Of a stretch of 64,000 nucleotides of DNA, positions 10,463 to 21,012 are shown piece after piece. Numbering within the stretch: the stretch's first letter is position 1; the number at the start of each line of letters is the position of its first letter. The position numbers and the translations under genes are program-made. The notes under the pieces were generated by a model. The model saw nothing but the letters and a program-made list of their open reading frames with translations, made no database searches and was not told the origin of the DNA. Origin of the DNA: Setomelanomma holmii (lineage: Eukaryota > Ascomycota > Dothideomycetes > Pleosporales > Phaeosphaeriaceae). The stretch lies in contig ML978174.1 of NCBI GenBank assembly GCA_010015745.1, forward strand, positions 310,001 through 374,000. Reading direction: 5' to 3'.

Positions 10463-11161
10463 TTTTCTCGTGTATGTCGTCCAAGTCGAGCAATGCGTTC
10501 AAAAAGTGAAAGATGGGTTGCGGAGAAGTCTAGACTATATGTGAAAGATGACGCGGAGACGGGTGTGAAGGGTATAGTCGGACTTGGTGGTGGCTTTCAC
10601 GGCTGTGGACTGCAGCCGCGAACGGCCAAGACGCTAAGAAACCCCAGCTTTGGAAGGAGCCACGCGGAAACACCCGATCGTTCTGGGTCCACCTTGCCTT
10701 CATCTTCGTTCTCGTATCAGGAAGATCGGGTCGGGAGGCGGCACGCTTGCAGCAGTCTATGTGTGCTCTTGGCTGTCGAAGGATTGGGTGAAGTGCTTTT
10801 GAGGTGGTCAGTTCCTTTCCAAGCATGTACGTAATGCCCAGCAACTTCAAAGATCGTCACCAAAAAGTCAGAGTACTATACACACGTAATGAGAGGTCCT
10901 ATATTTGCAAAGTGCTGAATCAACGAAGATACAAAGGCAGCCAGGGAAGCCGTGAGTCTTACGTGGTAGAGCATCACTTGCGCTGATTCCAAGACCGTCA
11001 TCATCTTGGCGAGAACTCTATGCTTGGCGGGCATCCGGAAAGAAATAATGTCAGAGAAGAATCCGCTGCACATACATTACAGGATATTGACCGTTACTTA
11101 AGCGCATGTTGAAGCGCATGTTTGACTGCCTATGTTCTTTTTATGGGTATCGTATTTCAGC
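10463..11161. other. Intergenic: upstream of ZIP gene and downstream of FPGS gene
   Basis: The open frames here have no family resemblance or plausible start context. It is presumably the ZIP promoter plus the folylpolyglutamate synthase 3' region. Confidence 0.4.
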
Positions 11162-12878
11162 TCAGCTCGACTTGCCCGTCTCCAAGACCTCAATTGCACC
11201 GCCAACCAGATGCAGGCTACCTGTGACAAGGACCATCACCTCTGCATTTGCACCTGCATCCTTAGCCCATGCGTGTGCCACGGATCTTGCCGTTCCGACT
11301 GCTTCTTCGATCGTCCTTAGCACGTGCACCTCCGCGGAGCTATCGATTTTCGACCACGTCTGTGCAAGTGCTTTCTGCACGGCAAGCGTGTCAACGTCTT
11401 GTTGGTTCGTGTTTATCGATACCAGGTCAGGCTTGTAGCCCTCACTAAACGTCTGGTTGGTCGTGAAGATGACGTGTGAAAAGGGCGAAGTAGAGCCGGA
11501 AGTGATGCCACTTTGCAATGCAACGTAGAGGGCTTTGGCGAGCGCGTTCGCATCTCGAGTCTGCTGATTGAACATTAGGATGCGAGGTACCTTGGATATG
11601 GATGTTGCTGTCGCTGTTGCAGCAGCTATTTGCTCTGCGAACCATCGTCCGGTGACCTCTATACTTTCCAAGGTGTGTCCGCCATCGATATGCCATGCGA
11701 CATTTTTTTCACGCCGTATCTCGCACCTACCGGCCCAGCGCACTTGCTCTAGACCCCGAACAAATTCAGTGGGGAGGTCGATGTGAGCCGTAGCGGTAGG
11801 ATCTGGGATTGATGTGTGACCCAGAGCACGGAGGTGTGCAGCAGCAGCGGCAATGGCAACTGAGGCATTGATCTTTTGGAACTCGGCGGAGAGACCGAGC
11901 TTGATCTCATTCTTTGCGATCGAAGGATGGATGTCAACAATATGAAGTCCAGTGCCTTTCTCAACGGCTCGTTCTCGCAATATGGTGAGCGCCTCTTCCT
12001 TCTGGGGTGCTGTGAAAGCAACACTGCCTTTCTTGAAGATACCAGCCTTGTGCCAGGCGATCTCGGGAAGCGTGGACCCTAACATTGCCGTGTGATCAAT
12101 ACCCAAGCTGGTAACTGCTGTGACTGTGGGCTTTAAGAGGATGTTCGTGCTGTCGAACTCGCCCCCAATGCCGCACTCGATCACAGCTGAGTCCACGCCC
12201 TCCTCAAGATATGCGTGCAGCGCCATGAGCGTCAAGTAACGGAAGTATACCGGTTTCGTGGGAACGTCTTCCGGTGCCTTCTCGACCTTCGCTGCTGCTT
12301 CCAGTCTGTCCCATACTTCGAAGAAGTATTTCGCGAATTGGTCTTCCGATATAGGCTCGTTATTTATTTGTATGCGCTCGCGAACGAAGCGTAAGTGTGG
12401 GGATGTGTACAAGCCAATCTTGGTAGGCGCGTTGTTCGCTCCGCCGGATGGAACGTACTGCGCGAGGATGGAGGAGATGAAAGCGCTTGTGGAACCTTTG
12501 CCTTTGGTACCAGCAATGTGTATGGGCTTCAGACGATCAAATTCCGAGGGCTCCGATCGGGGTCAGCTGTGCTCCCATTCCAAGGCACATGGGAGCCGCA
12601 CACCTCGTATCCAAGCTTGTGACACCACTCAATCATCTCAGGGATCGCCTGCTTATTCATGCCTCGGCCAGACTTCCGGATCGCATCGACAATGGAGAAA
12701 TTGGACTGCAGCGTATTGAGCGCTGCAACCGCCGCCTGTAAGTGTCAGTGTCCATATAGAAGACGATAGCCTCTGCACTCACCGCATAGTCGCGTTTCTT
12801 CATCTTGGAAGCACTATGAAACCAGCGAGCAGTTGATCGAGTGCACCAGCAACACCAGCTTCTCCGCGCTATGAACAT
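11162..12878 (-). CDS. Folylpolyglutamate synthase, mitochondrial/cytosolic
   Basis: Adds glutamates to folates using ATP, retaining them in the cell for one-carbon metabolism. Exons 12878–12783, 12735–12604 and 12550–11162; 538 aa. The P-loop GTKGKGST follows PSEFDRLKPIHI, then YTSPHLRFVRERIQI and ECGIGGEFDSTN, and the C-terminal domain has HIDGGHTLES. The first 25 residues (MFIARRSWCCWCTRSTARWF…) are Arg/Trp-rich, without acidic residues: a mitochondrial presequence. A second in-frame Met at 12803 (MKKRDYA) could give a cytosolic form, as known for eukaryotic FPGS. Intron 12551–12603 has a branch-like CAGCTGACC and ends in GAG; keeping it would stop translation before the P-loop. Intron 12736–12782 is ordinary. 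Confidence 0.93.
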
Positions 12879-14528
12879 GAGGACATGTTGTTGATGTTTG
12901 CATGCAGCGTCGACTTTTATTGAAGTGCCCGCCAATAGCCGATGACGCAGTCTGGCACGGTCCTGCCGTTCCTGCATTCCCAGAAAGGGTCTTTCATCCC
13001 TCCACACCTCGAACCACCAGACTCATCAGCTTACCGTCCCTTCCTATCTTGAAGTCTTGGTTCAAGTTTCAAACACGATGTGTCTGTCCCGTCGCCATGA
13101 TGAACATGACATGAGAGATGGATATCATGTTTGTGGGACTGCAATCGCACCTGTCGCAGCAAAGGAACCATCAACTTACCACGCTGTCACATTCTAGCCT
13201 CTCACAGCTGACATTCATCTCACAACCTCGCAGGGACACACCACTTTACTTCTCTGAACAACGATTGTTTGATCGACTGCCATGTCGCAGAGTCGCTCCA
13301 TCGTCCGGAACCAGCTAGAGCAAAACACTCTGGAGTTTGAGATTCCGCCATCCGCCAGAAGCGTCATACGATGCCTTCGAAGCGCTCTCTGGCTAAACTT
13401 TTCATGCGCGGCTTGTTCCAGAAAACGGGCTTACTCCGCACTCTGCATCTCGAGTTTCCCTGTTTGGTTCATGGTACTCACATATCTCCTTGTATCAGAG
13501 GGCAAATCCTGGACGCCAGGTAACTGTTGCGCTCACCGCCAATACAGTACATATGTACGCCTAGCTGGGCATGACTACACTAGAGCATATTGACCACCAT
13601 TGCATATCTTCAAGGCAATGCACTCTGTCGAACCTTCTTTTCAGCTGTTCCACTCAGGCTGATGTGCAACAGTCGATCAGCCTATAGTGAAGCAAATCTC
13701 ACAGCCACGCCTAAAGTCAGAGACTTTCATGCACGTTAAAGCCTGTCCAGCAGTCACGATTCTAGAAAGGAGATCGACGCACACCATTAGAAGAATGCTT
13801 ATACACACAAGGCACTGGCGTGGGATGGAATGTAGTTCAGGTTGCGTACCTGATGATCACAACCCGCTCATCCCTGTCGCACCTGTCAAGCGCATGAGCT
13901 CACCCTCCACGAAGACACGTTGACGAGCCTCAATACGGTACGACCTGGATGATCGAATTTCCGAGTATTGTGCTCGCAGGCTGTCACAGCCTAAAGGCTT
14001 GTTGCGCGACCAGAGGGGTTGCACCATTAGCCGACCCATGTTTCACACACGGCATCGCACCCTTGTCATACTTATCGGACCGCAAGATGCACTTCATAAC
14101 ACTCCGGCTGCGCCGCGTTACCCAGCCAGGTTCGCAATTTCTTAAGCTTCAATTTCACCAATTCAGTTTCCCATGGCCAGCCGTCATTAATATTTCCAGC
14201 GGCGCAGTCTTCCACCATGGAGCTCGCCGTCAACCTCATACATTCTCTGCAGATGTTCTTTCATCACGACAAAGGAAGCAGAGCTGTCCTTTGTGGTCAG
14301 GACACATTAAATTTAGACTTTGAAAGGTGAGCACAATCGTTACCGAAAGGCTTTGTGCGCACTGCCCTACGGTGACTGTGTTGCTAGGCGAAGGACTAAA
14401 TGCTACAAAGGAAGCTTGCACATTCAAAACTTCCCGGCCTTGTGCTAAGATACATCAACCACCGCAAAGACAACCCAAGTTTCAAAAACGTACAACGTAA
14501 TTCTTAATTCGCAGCGGCGCTTTCAGCA
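12879..14528. other. Long intergenic region, no supported gene
   Basis: About 1.65 kb with only short ATG-started frames (for example 13282–13593 and 13949–14323). They show no recognised domain, no clear splice continuation and no homology I can name. Confidence 0.4.
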
Positions 14529-15047
14529 ATGCTATCCACTATTCCAGTCATCCTTCTTGCGCTTTTCTCAACCGTTACGGGGCGACCAAATCTCCAGCGT
14601 CGTGGCCTTCCTGGCGCATTCTACGGTTGTGATGGTACCATGTTTCAAGGCAACTGTGGATGGATTCCACCAGAGGAGGCGGCTACCTGCATTGAGAATG
14701 GCCCGTTAGACAAAGGTCTGAAATCGATTGGTCCCGACCCTGATGGCACCTGCACGCTTTACGACGACGCCGTGTGCGCCGGCAAGGAGGTTAGAAAACT
14801 TACTTTCCCTGGCCTCGCAGGCGGAGTACCCAAGTTTGGCAGCATCAAATGCTCCGCAAATCAGCAAGCTAGAGCAGCAGCGATCGAAGACCTCACAACC
14901 AAGACTCTCAACCCTGTCGCAGATCCCAGGCTTGCAGGTGGAGTCGGTAGCACGGAACGACTCAATCACCTGGAGGAGCTCAAGCAGATGGAGAAAGATG
15001 GCTTCAGCGAGGGATTAATCGGCTTCAAGAAGGGAACCTACTATTAG
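14529..15047 (+). CDS. Small secreted protein with six cysteines
   Basis: 172 aa, single exon. An N-terminal signal peptide is visible (MLSTIPVILLALFSTVTG), and cleavage would be near residue 18–19. A dibasic RR soon after (QRR, residues 24–25) could be a Kex2-type site. The mature part has six cysteines, in the contexts YGCDG, GNCGW, ATCIE, GTCTL, AVCAG and IKCSA, enough for three disulfides. The C-terminal third is Leu/Glu/Lys-rich and lacks Cys. I do not recognise a named domain. The profile fits an extracellular protein of a fungus, possibly an effector-type protein, but nothing in the sequence proves a role. It converges on the chitin-binding gene downstream. Confidence 0.7.
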   Translation: MLSTIPVILLALFSTVTGRPNLQRRGLPGAFYGCDGTMFQGNCGWIPPEEAATCIENGPLDKGLKSIGPDPDGTCTLYDDAVCAGKEVRKLTFPGLAGGVPKFGSIKCSANQQARAAAIEDLTTKTLNPVADPRLAGGVGSTERLNHLEELKQMEKDGFSEGLIGFKKGTYY

Positions 15048-15256
15048 GCGGCATGTATGATTACTCCTTTTCTTGTCTCTTCTTCAGTTGGACGTAGCAC
15101 AACTCGAATGCACCTCACAGCAAGGGCAATTTCACTTGCTCATTGAATCGATTCATATCTTCGTTGCCACTCATACCATACAATCTCAAGTCATCTACAG
15201 CTGAATGCTCCTCGCCCTCCTCAGACGTCATTCTCTCGTTTTTGCCTCCCATCTCC

Positions 15257-17417
15257 TCACGACGCCACCCCAGTCCTCGTCAACACAACCTCATCCACAT
15301 ACACCTCCTTGGCTCCCAACGTGCCCGATGGCCCAAAACTCGCCTCCAACACCACCACGCCCGCCACCGCACCCGTACCCACGGGCACACTCAGTCCTGT
15401 AATGCTCGCCGCACCCGCATACGCCAGCGTATTACTCACCACCTTACCCGCCATCTGCACCAACGCCCCACTCCCAGCCTGCAAACTCCCAATCACACTA
15501 ACCGTCCCCACGCTCGTCGTTTCCTTCGCCGTGAAGCTAAGCGCGTAAGTGCTATTCGGGCATAGCAAGACGGGCTGAACAAGTCGTTGAGGCAGGTTCG
15601 GATCCGCGGCGTCGATGCTAAATTTATATCCGTAGCCCAGGAGCGCGGGAGAGGAATCCAGGGTCCTAGGGTTGGGGATTCGAAGGAGGGGTTTTGGATT
15701 GGTGGGTCGGTTGGGCAGGTGTATGCGGATGTTGCTGTGGCGGTGGTGGTTATAGTTGTGGTCGTGCCAAGATTGAGGAGGGCGGGGAGGTTAGTGACGA
15801 TTTGGGTAAGGGTTTGGATGGCGGAGATTGTTTGTGTCAAGGTTACGGGTTGGGGGATGGAGGTTGATATGACGAGAGAAGTTACTGCGGGTGGGATGAA
15901 AGTCGTCGTCACGAGAGATGTGACCGCCGGCGGAATAAAGGTGGTTGTAAGTAGAGAAGTGATCGGAGGAGGGATAGATGTTGTCGTGACCAAGGCAGTG
16001 ACGGCGGGTGGTATGAACGTCGTTGTTACGAGCGAAATTATTGCTGGCCGGATGGAAACCTGCGTCAGGGTGGAGAAGACGGAAATCGTTTGGTTTAGAG
16101 TCTGCGTTATGGGTGGAGGGACACAGATTGCTGTGATCGTGGCTAAGTGAAGTCAGCCGGCTGCGTGAGACAGGGACACCAGGCCGTGCAATAATTCATG
16201 CGCGGCGCTCACCAGCTACCCCTGCGAAAAGAAAAGTCTGAGGAGCCTCTGTGTAACTTCAGATACTTTTGTCTTTAAACTTTGTCAATGACAAAGTAAC
16301 TTGTACTCAGACGGACCTCCGGTTGAGTAAAATTTAGCTCTTGACACTGCAGAGGCATTGCAGCTGACCGCGCACGAATTATTGCACTACCTGGTAGGGA
16401 CACTTTTCAGTTTGAACCATAAGTTTGTGCTTACCTGTCAGAGACTGAGTCACGATATTCAAAACCGCGGGAGGAATAGACACGGATGTGATGGTTGAGA
16501 AGATGGAGATAGTCTGATTGCGTATTTCCGTGACGGCTGGAGGTATGGATATCGCGGTAATCGTAGCTGATAGGTTAGCCAGTCCCAAGCAGACCTTTCC
16601 CATTTCAACTGCTTACCCGTTAAAGATTGTGTAACTACGTTCACGACCGCATAGGGAATCAACGTGGAGACGAGAGTGGCAGTGAACGAAATTGTCTCGC
16701 GTTCAATCTGGGTAATTGCCGGTGGTATCGAGACTGAAGTAATGTTCGCTACAAAGTATGAATCAGAATTGCAGATTGGTTCGTTGAGCATCAAGAGAGT
16801 AACTCACCAGTCAGAAACTGAGTAACCATGCTCACCACCGCAGGAGGAATTGACGTAGCCGTGATAGTAACAGGATCCGGGGCTAGCGTAAGCGTAGTCG
16901 GACTGAACACCGTGGTCGGCCGATCTGCACCAGGCAACGTCAATGTCGAGAGCGCAGTAACAGTGATTGCCTGTACAGCCAAAGTAACAGTCTCTTGGGG
17001 TAGCGTGGAGGTCGACAGTAGGGTCAGCGTGCTCGTCAAAGTGGTAGTACCAGACACCGAGCACGAAGTCGCCTGGTTTATTGTTCGAGTCAAGAGGTAC
17101 GAGCTCGGTGTTGTGCCAGCAGGCAGACATGTCCCATAATCTTGTTGGCAGCGATCGGCTCTACAGAAGTCAAAGTTGTCACCGCAGTATCTGAAGCATT
17201 GCGTCAGCATCGATGTGATTCGAAAATGAATGTGAACGCACCCCCATATTGAACAACAGCCACCTCCTGCGCTATCTGTGCATGTCTGATTGCCATAGCT
17301 TGGGCCACATCGTCCATCTGTCGAGACTGGATTGCTCGCGGAACCACTATTCGCGGAGGGCGAGCATGTTCCGAGAGCGAAGAGGAAGGTCAGGAGAAGG
17401 ACCGAAGCTGATACCAT
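15257..17417 (-). pseudogene. Secreted chitin-binding (CBM18) protein with repeated SIPPA exons; frameshift before C-terminal domain
   Basis: Exons 17417–17242, 17190–16808, 16748–16617, 16566–16435 and 16142–~15257; all internal junctions keep phase. Exon 1 gives a signal peptide (MVSASVLLLTFLFALGTCSP) and the start of a hevein-like domain (RCGPSYGNQTCTDSAGGGCC). After intron 17191–17241 it completes as YCGDNFDFCRADRCQQDYGTC. A Thr/Ser/Val-rich stalk follows, with repeats around SIPPAV: exons 3 and 4 are each exactly 132 nt, and exon 5 has short tandem TTTFIPPAVTSLV-type units. The C-terminus resembles a secreted β-sandwich module: CPTDPPIQNPSFESPTLGPW, then, one frame over, GYGYKFSIDAADP, STYALSF and YVDEVVLTRT. 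No intron links the two frames near 15640–15660, so a one-base shift is inferred. A shortened protein could still be made. Confidence 0.7.
16279..16297. repeat. Perfect 9-bp inverted repeat inside long intron of the CBM18 gene
   Basis: ACTTTGTCA, one A, then TGACAAAGT. It lies within the 292-nt intron 16143–16434, which is several times longer than the other introns of this gene. The function is unknown; it may be chance. Confidence 0.5.
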
Positions 17418-18391
17418 AATGGCAGTATGGATGCAGCAGTGCGGCCGATACCCTGAACAAAAGACAAAGTTTGCACCGAGTATCCCTCGTCGTAAGTTCG
17501 AGGTCAAACTTCACCCCAGGTTCCGGATATGCTCGGTGACATACATGGAATGCGTATCGTCAAGATCAGGCTGAGCAGTTAACATCGTCGCTGTTGGATT
17601 ACGTCGACCTACCGGGGTATTTGGTAAACATAGGTTTAATGATCCGCCCCAAGTTGACTATAATCACGACTTTACATCAGAATGCCTGAAGGCGATGCTG
17701 GTGCGTTGTCGGCGTTATAGGTATGTATGTGAACAAGCGACATACGCGCGCCTGCAGAACGAATCGAAATTGTGCCGTGCAGCCGACTGGAATGAAGCTT
17801 CTCGCTAACGACCTCAAGCAAGGTAACTTAGTGAGGTAATTTAGTACATCTCGTAAAACGATCGCAGGGCTGAACATGCACGGACACTGCAGTGGAATGA
17901 AGGATCTCGCCAGAAAAGGGTTATGGTAGGTGGCAAACATCGTGGCTCGCTTACGCTGCGTAATGCTTGGTGTTTTAACGCCTACTTGCCTACCCAGACT
18001 TGTGCTTTCAGCACGAAAGGAATGCATATGATACGTGTCAAAATGGAAATTGTTTAAGCAGGCAGGACCTGGAAAGCACTTGCTCGCGTCTACATCGTGG
18101 ATGGAAAGTGCGACGCTGGAAGCGAAGCAGGGCCATCGATCTCCATATGATCGCCTGTTGGCATCGCGCGACGAGCCTAGATATGAGTTAGCTATATGCT
18201 CGAAACTACCAGAGACGTCTTCGACCTACCCGGAGAGGCGCAAAGTTACGACCTTCAATAGCTGAACGCTTATTCGGCTGCTCCATAATACCTGCATGCT
18301 TGCGCTTGTCGCCGGCAACGCTCGCAGCCTTCTTGCGACGAAAGATCAAGTCGCCATCTTCATTCTGCCTCATACAGCCCTTAGGAGCTTC
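17418..18391. other. Intergenic, no gene recognised
   Basis: Upstream of the CBM18 gene and downstream of the broken coiled gene. A short phrase (TGGAATGAAG…TCTCGC) occurs twice, near 17788 and 17891. No coding region was supported. Confidence 0.35.
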
Positions 18392-19922
18392 TTAGCTTGC
18401 ACCCTTCTTGTCGAAGACGGCCTTTTTGGCGCCTTTCTTTCCTTTCTTCTTGGAAGCTTCGGCTTTGACTTGAGCTTCTACTGCCGCCGCGGAATCGATG
18501 ATGTTAGTGAACGTGCTCAAGCCACGGTCAAGCTTAGACATAGCTTTCTTGGGTCACGAGATCGCGCTGTTGATGCGCTTCCGCGCCGGCTTTCGCATGA
18601 AGCTTGCATCTGGTCGCTTCTTTGGTGTGGATTTGAACACCGGTGAAGCCGATGGTTTGGATGATCACGGCGAGGACTTAGAAGCCTGTGTAGTCGGGGT
18701 TTCATGGCTGGAAAGAGTCTTCCTGCTGTCTGAATTCGTGGGCGAAATTGTCTCATCGTGCTCCTCGTCAGCCATGAACTTGTTGAAAATATCTTCTTCA
18801 ACCGAGGTAACATCTTCAGTGGTGTCCTCTGTGGCCTGCTTCTGTGCAGAAGCTTCATCAGCCTCGAACTGCTTGAGAATATTTCTTTCGACCAAGGTGA
18901 CATCCGCGGTGATGTCCTCTGCGACCTGATCCTTGGCGGCAACAGCGTCGGCTTTGGCCTGCTTAAGCACCGCTCTACTCCAAGAGAGAAACACCTTGCT
19001 AGCCTATATCATGTCAGATTAGCGAGCTGGACAGCAAGGGAGATGTCTTACTTTTGTGTCGATGCCCTTGATGTTGTATATGTCGAAGCCTTCGCCGAAA
19101 AGCTTAAGGTCGCGAGGCTCCCCTTCGGCCTCGTCGTTCTGCATTTTCAGCTTCTTGAGGGCAGACAGCAACGACTTTTGTATATTTTCTTCGTTTGTGG
19201 CAGGGGATATAGCCTCGAACTCTTTTGTACATCTCGCGAGCTGCCAACCGGCGCCGGTTCTGCTCCAGTCCTATGTCATCCTTCATGCAAAGGAGTGACA
19301 GTCGTGGCTTGAAATCTTTAGGGCCTAATGCTCGGGACTTGGGCTCAACCAATTTCTTCGGTGATGGAACCGGCGAGGCAACTTCCTTTCGAACATGTCG
19401 GAGCTTTGGAATTGAAGCCGCACCTGGCAGGTTACGGGGGATAGCATCGCGACTCAAAGCCTCGCGACAGCTCATTGAGGCCTCATGGGCTTAATGCTTC
19501 TTGGGTTTGAGACCAAGGAAGACGTCGTCGAAGTCGTCACCAGAACCTTCGTCAAGATCTTTGTGGAAATCGATGATGTCTGGCAGAACGGGTGCCTTCC
19601 GGTCCTTGACGCTCTTCTGGGGTCGTGGCACCTGCTTCTCCTCCGCGGCTGCTTCTGCCAGGCTGATTGACGCCTCCGGAGTACCGACGAGCTTGTCGTT
19701 GGGTGAAGATGGCTGCTTCTCGACATGTGTAGTTTCCTTGGTGGTAGCGGGAGTCTTGTGAGTAGGAAAGGCCTCCTTGCCGGCGCTCACGATGGAGCTG
19801 AGGGCCATGATATGTGAACCAGAAGTGACCTTGATCTTCTTGAGGTTGCTGGGCTTGCCGGCAGCGGCAGGAATTGCGGAGCCAGAGGAGCTTGCGCGGG
19901 GCTTAGAGGCGGAGGAGGACAT
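18392..19922 (-). pseudogene. Unknown charged coiled-coil protein, broken by three stops and one frameshift
   Basis: Reading from ATG 19922 (MSSSASKPRASSSGSAIPAA) the frame runs to a TAA at 19491–19493 after VFLGLKPKKH. It then continues in the same frame (AHEASMSCREALSRDAIP) to EMYK at ~19221. There one extra A in a four-A run moves the reading to EFEAISPATNEENIQKSLLS. After GIDTK a normal intron (about 19002–19050) joins ASKVFLSWSRAVLKQ. The frame then meets TGA at 18665–18667 and another TGA near 18550, yet remains protein-like (TPKKRPDASFMRKPARKR, LDRGLSTFTNIIDSAAAVEA) to a final TAA at 18392. The intact ancestor would be ~490 aa, with acidic coiled and Lys-rich segments. No family was recognised. 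Both TGA codons are one C-to-T change from CGA and the TAA one from CAA. Confidence 0.6.
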
Positions 19923-20500
19923 TGTGTCGGTCGGGTTGCGGATAGTCGTAGGAGAGATGAGGTTGTAAGGATGGTCCTGCAGTGGGCTGTCCTGCGCGCG
20001 CAAGGAGTCTCGAGGTGTTTGCTGGAGTTGAGAGAAGCAGTTGGAAGATCAAAAGTGGCTGGGGAGGGGATAGGGAGAAAAGATGAAGTACGAGAGGGAA
20101 GCTGCACTGCTATTGTGGGGAAGTGCTGGTGGCAAGTGGAAGTGAAAAGCATGAGTCTAAATGCTCATTGGTCGTAAACCCGCAGAACGCAACACTGTGA
20201 CGATAACGTCGGGGGCATGAACAAAGACAGAATGTGGACAATAGATCGTGAATGGATCTTAGTGTTGGCGCATACACAATGTTAACACCTAGAGCTGCAA
20301 TGTACTCCTGCTCGCTGAGAAACATGGTGTTGGTCTACGGGCGCCCGTATCGTCATATCTTTCGCCTTGCAATCATCTTCTATTTGATATCTGGATCGGT
20401 CAATCATGGTATATCTTCACCATCTCCATGCTTAAGCAAGGCCCATCCAAATCGAGGTCCAGGGTCACGTCACTGGCCATTGTTGTTCGTCATGAGTCGT
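19923..20500. other. Intergenic, no gene recognised
   Basis: Lies between the start of the broken coiled gene and the FKBP stop, both on the minus strand. No supported coding region or element. Confidence 0.4.
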
Positions 20501-21012
20501 TCATAGCTCGTCCTTGCTGACACCGTCGATGGAGACCAACTCCGTCTCGAAGACTGTCACATGTTAGCAACGATTCCAGCGATATTCGCTGGTCCGCTTG
20601 ACGTACTCAAAACGCTGTTGGCTGGGATGGGTCCAGCACCACGCGAGCCATATGCCCAATCAGGCTGAATTGTGAGCTTCCTCTTCTCTCCCGGGCACAT
20701 GGAGAGGAGCCCTTGGTCCCAGCCCTTGATCACCTGACCTTGGCCAACTGTAAAGGATAAAGGCTGGCCGCGGTTGTATGATGCATCGAACTCGCTGCCG
20801 TCCTTCTCGAGGGTGCCTCGGTAGTGGACGTTGATCTTATCGCCGGCGACGGTCTTGCGCTTGCATTCGGCGGGAACGATTACTTCTGTCTTGAGGTGCT
20901 GCGTAGCTGGTTAGCGAGCATTCCAATGGCGGCTGTAGCACGAGCTTACGTCGTTGTTGATGATGTCCGCGACAGCCACGGCGGCAAGAGTGAGGATGGC
21001 GGCGACTTTCAT
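20501..21012 (-). CDS. ER-lumenal FKBP-type peptidyl-prolyl isomerase (FKBP2-like)
   Basis: Catalyses proline cis–trans isomerisation during folding in the endoplasmic reticulum. Exons 21012–20950, 20898–20607 and 20553–20501 (introns 20899–20949 and 20554–20606); 135 aa. Residues 1–~15 form a signal peptide (MKVAAILTLAAVAVA). The FKBP fold follows: KINVHYRGTL, GSEFDASYNRGQPLSFTVGQ, GQVIKGWDQGLLSMCPGEKR, PDWAYGSRGAGPIPANS, and the closing strand VLIFETELVSI created by the last splice. The protein ends in KDEL, a classical ER-retrieval signal. Length and organisation match fungal FKBP2 (FPR2). The gene was too fragmented by introns to show as one long open frame, but all junctions are in phase. 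Confidence 0.95.

Noticed and set aside
12657..13007. Separate minus-strand protein upstream of FPGS
   Set aside because: Its centre, from Met 12878, is the FPGS presequence; the part upstream of that Met is 5' leader.
13282..13593. Possible small gene starting MSQSRSIVRNQ
   Set aside because: The start context is acceptable, but there is no recognisable domain and no convincing splice continuation.
15587..16150. 187-codon valine-rich plus-strand frame
   Set aside because: It is the antisense of the Thr-rich repeats of the CBM18 gene, whose exons, signal peptide and hevein domain fix the minus strand.
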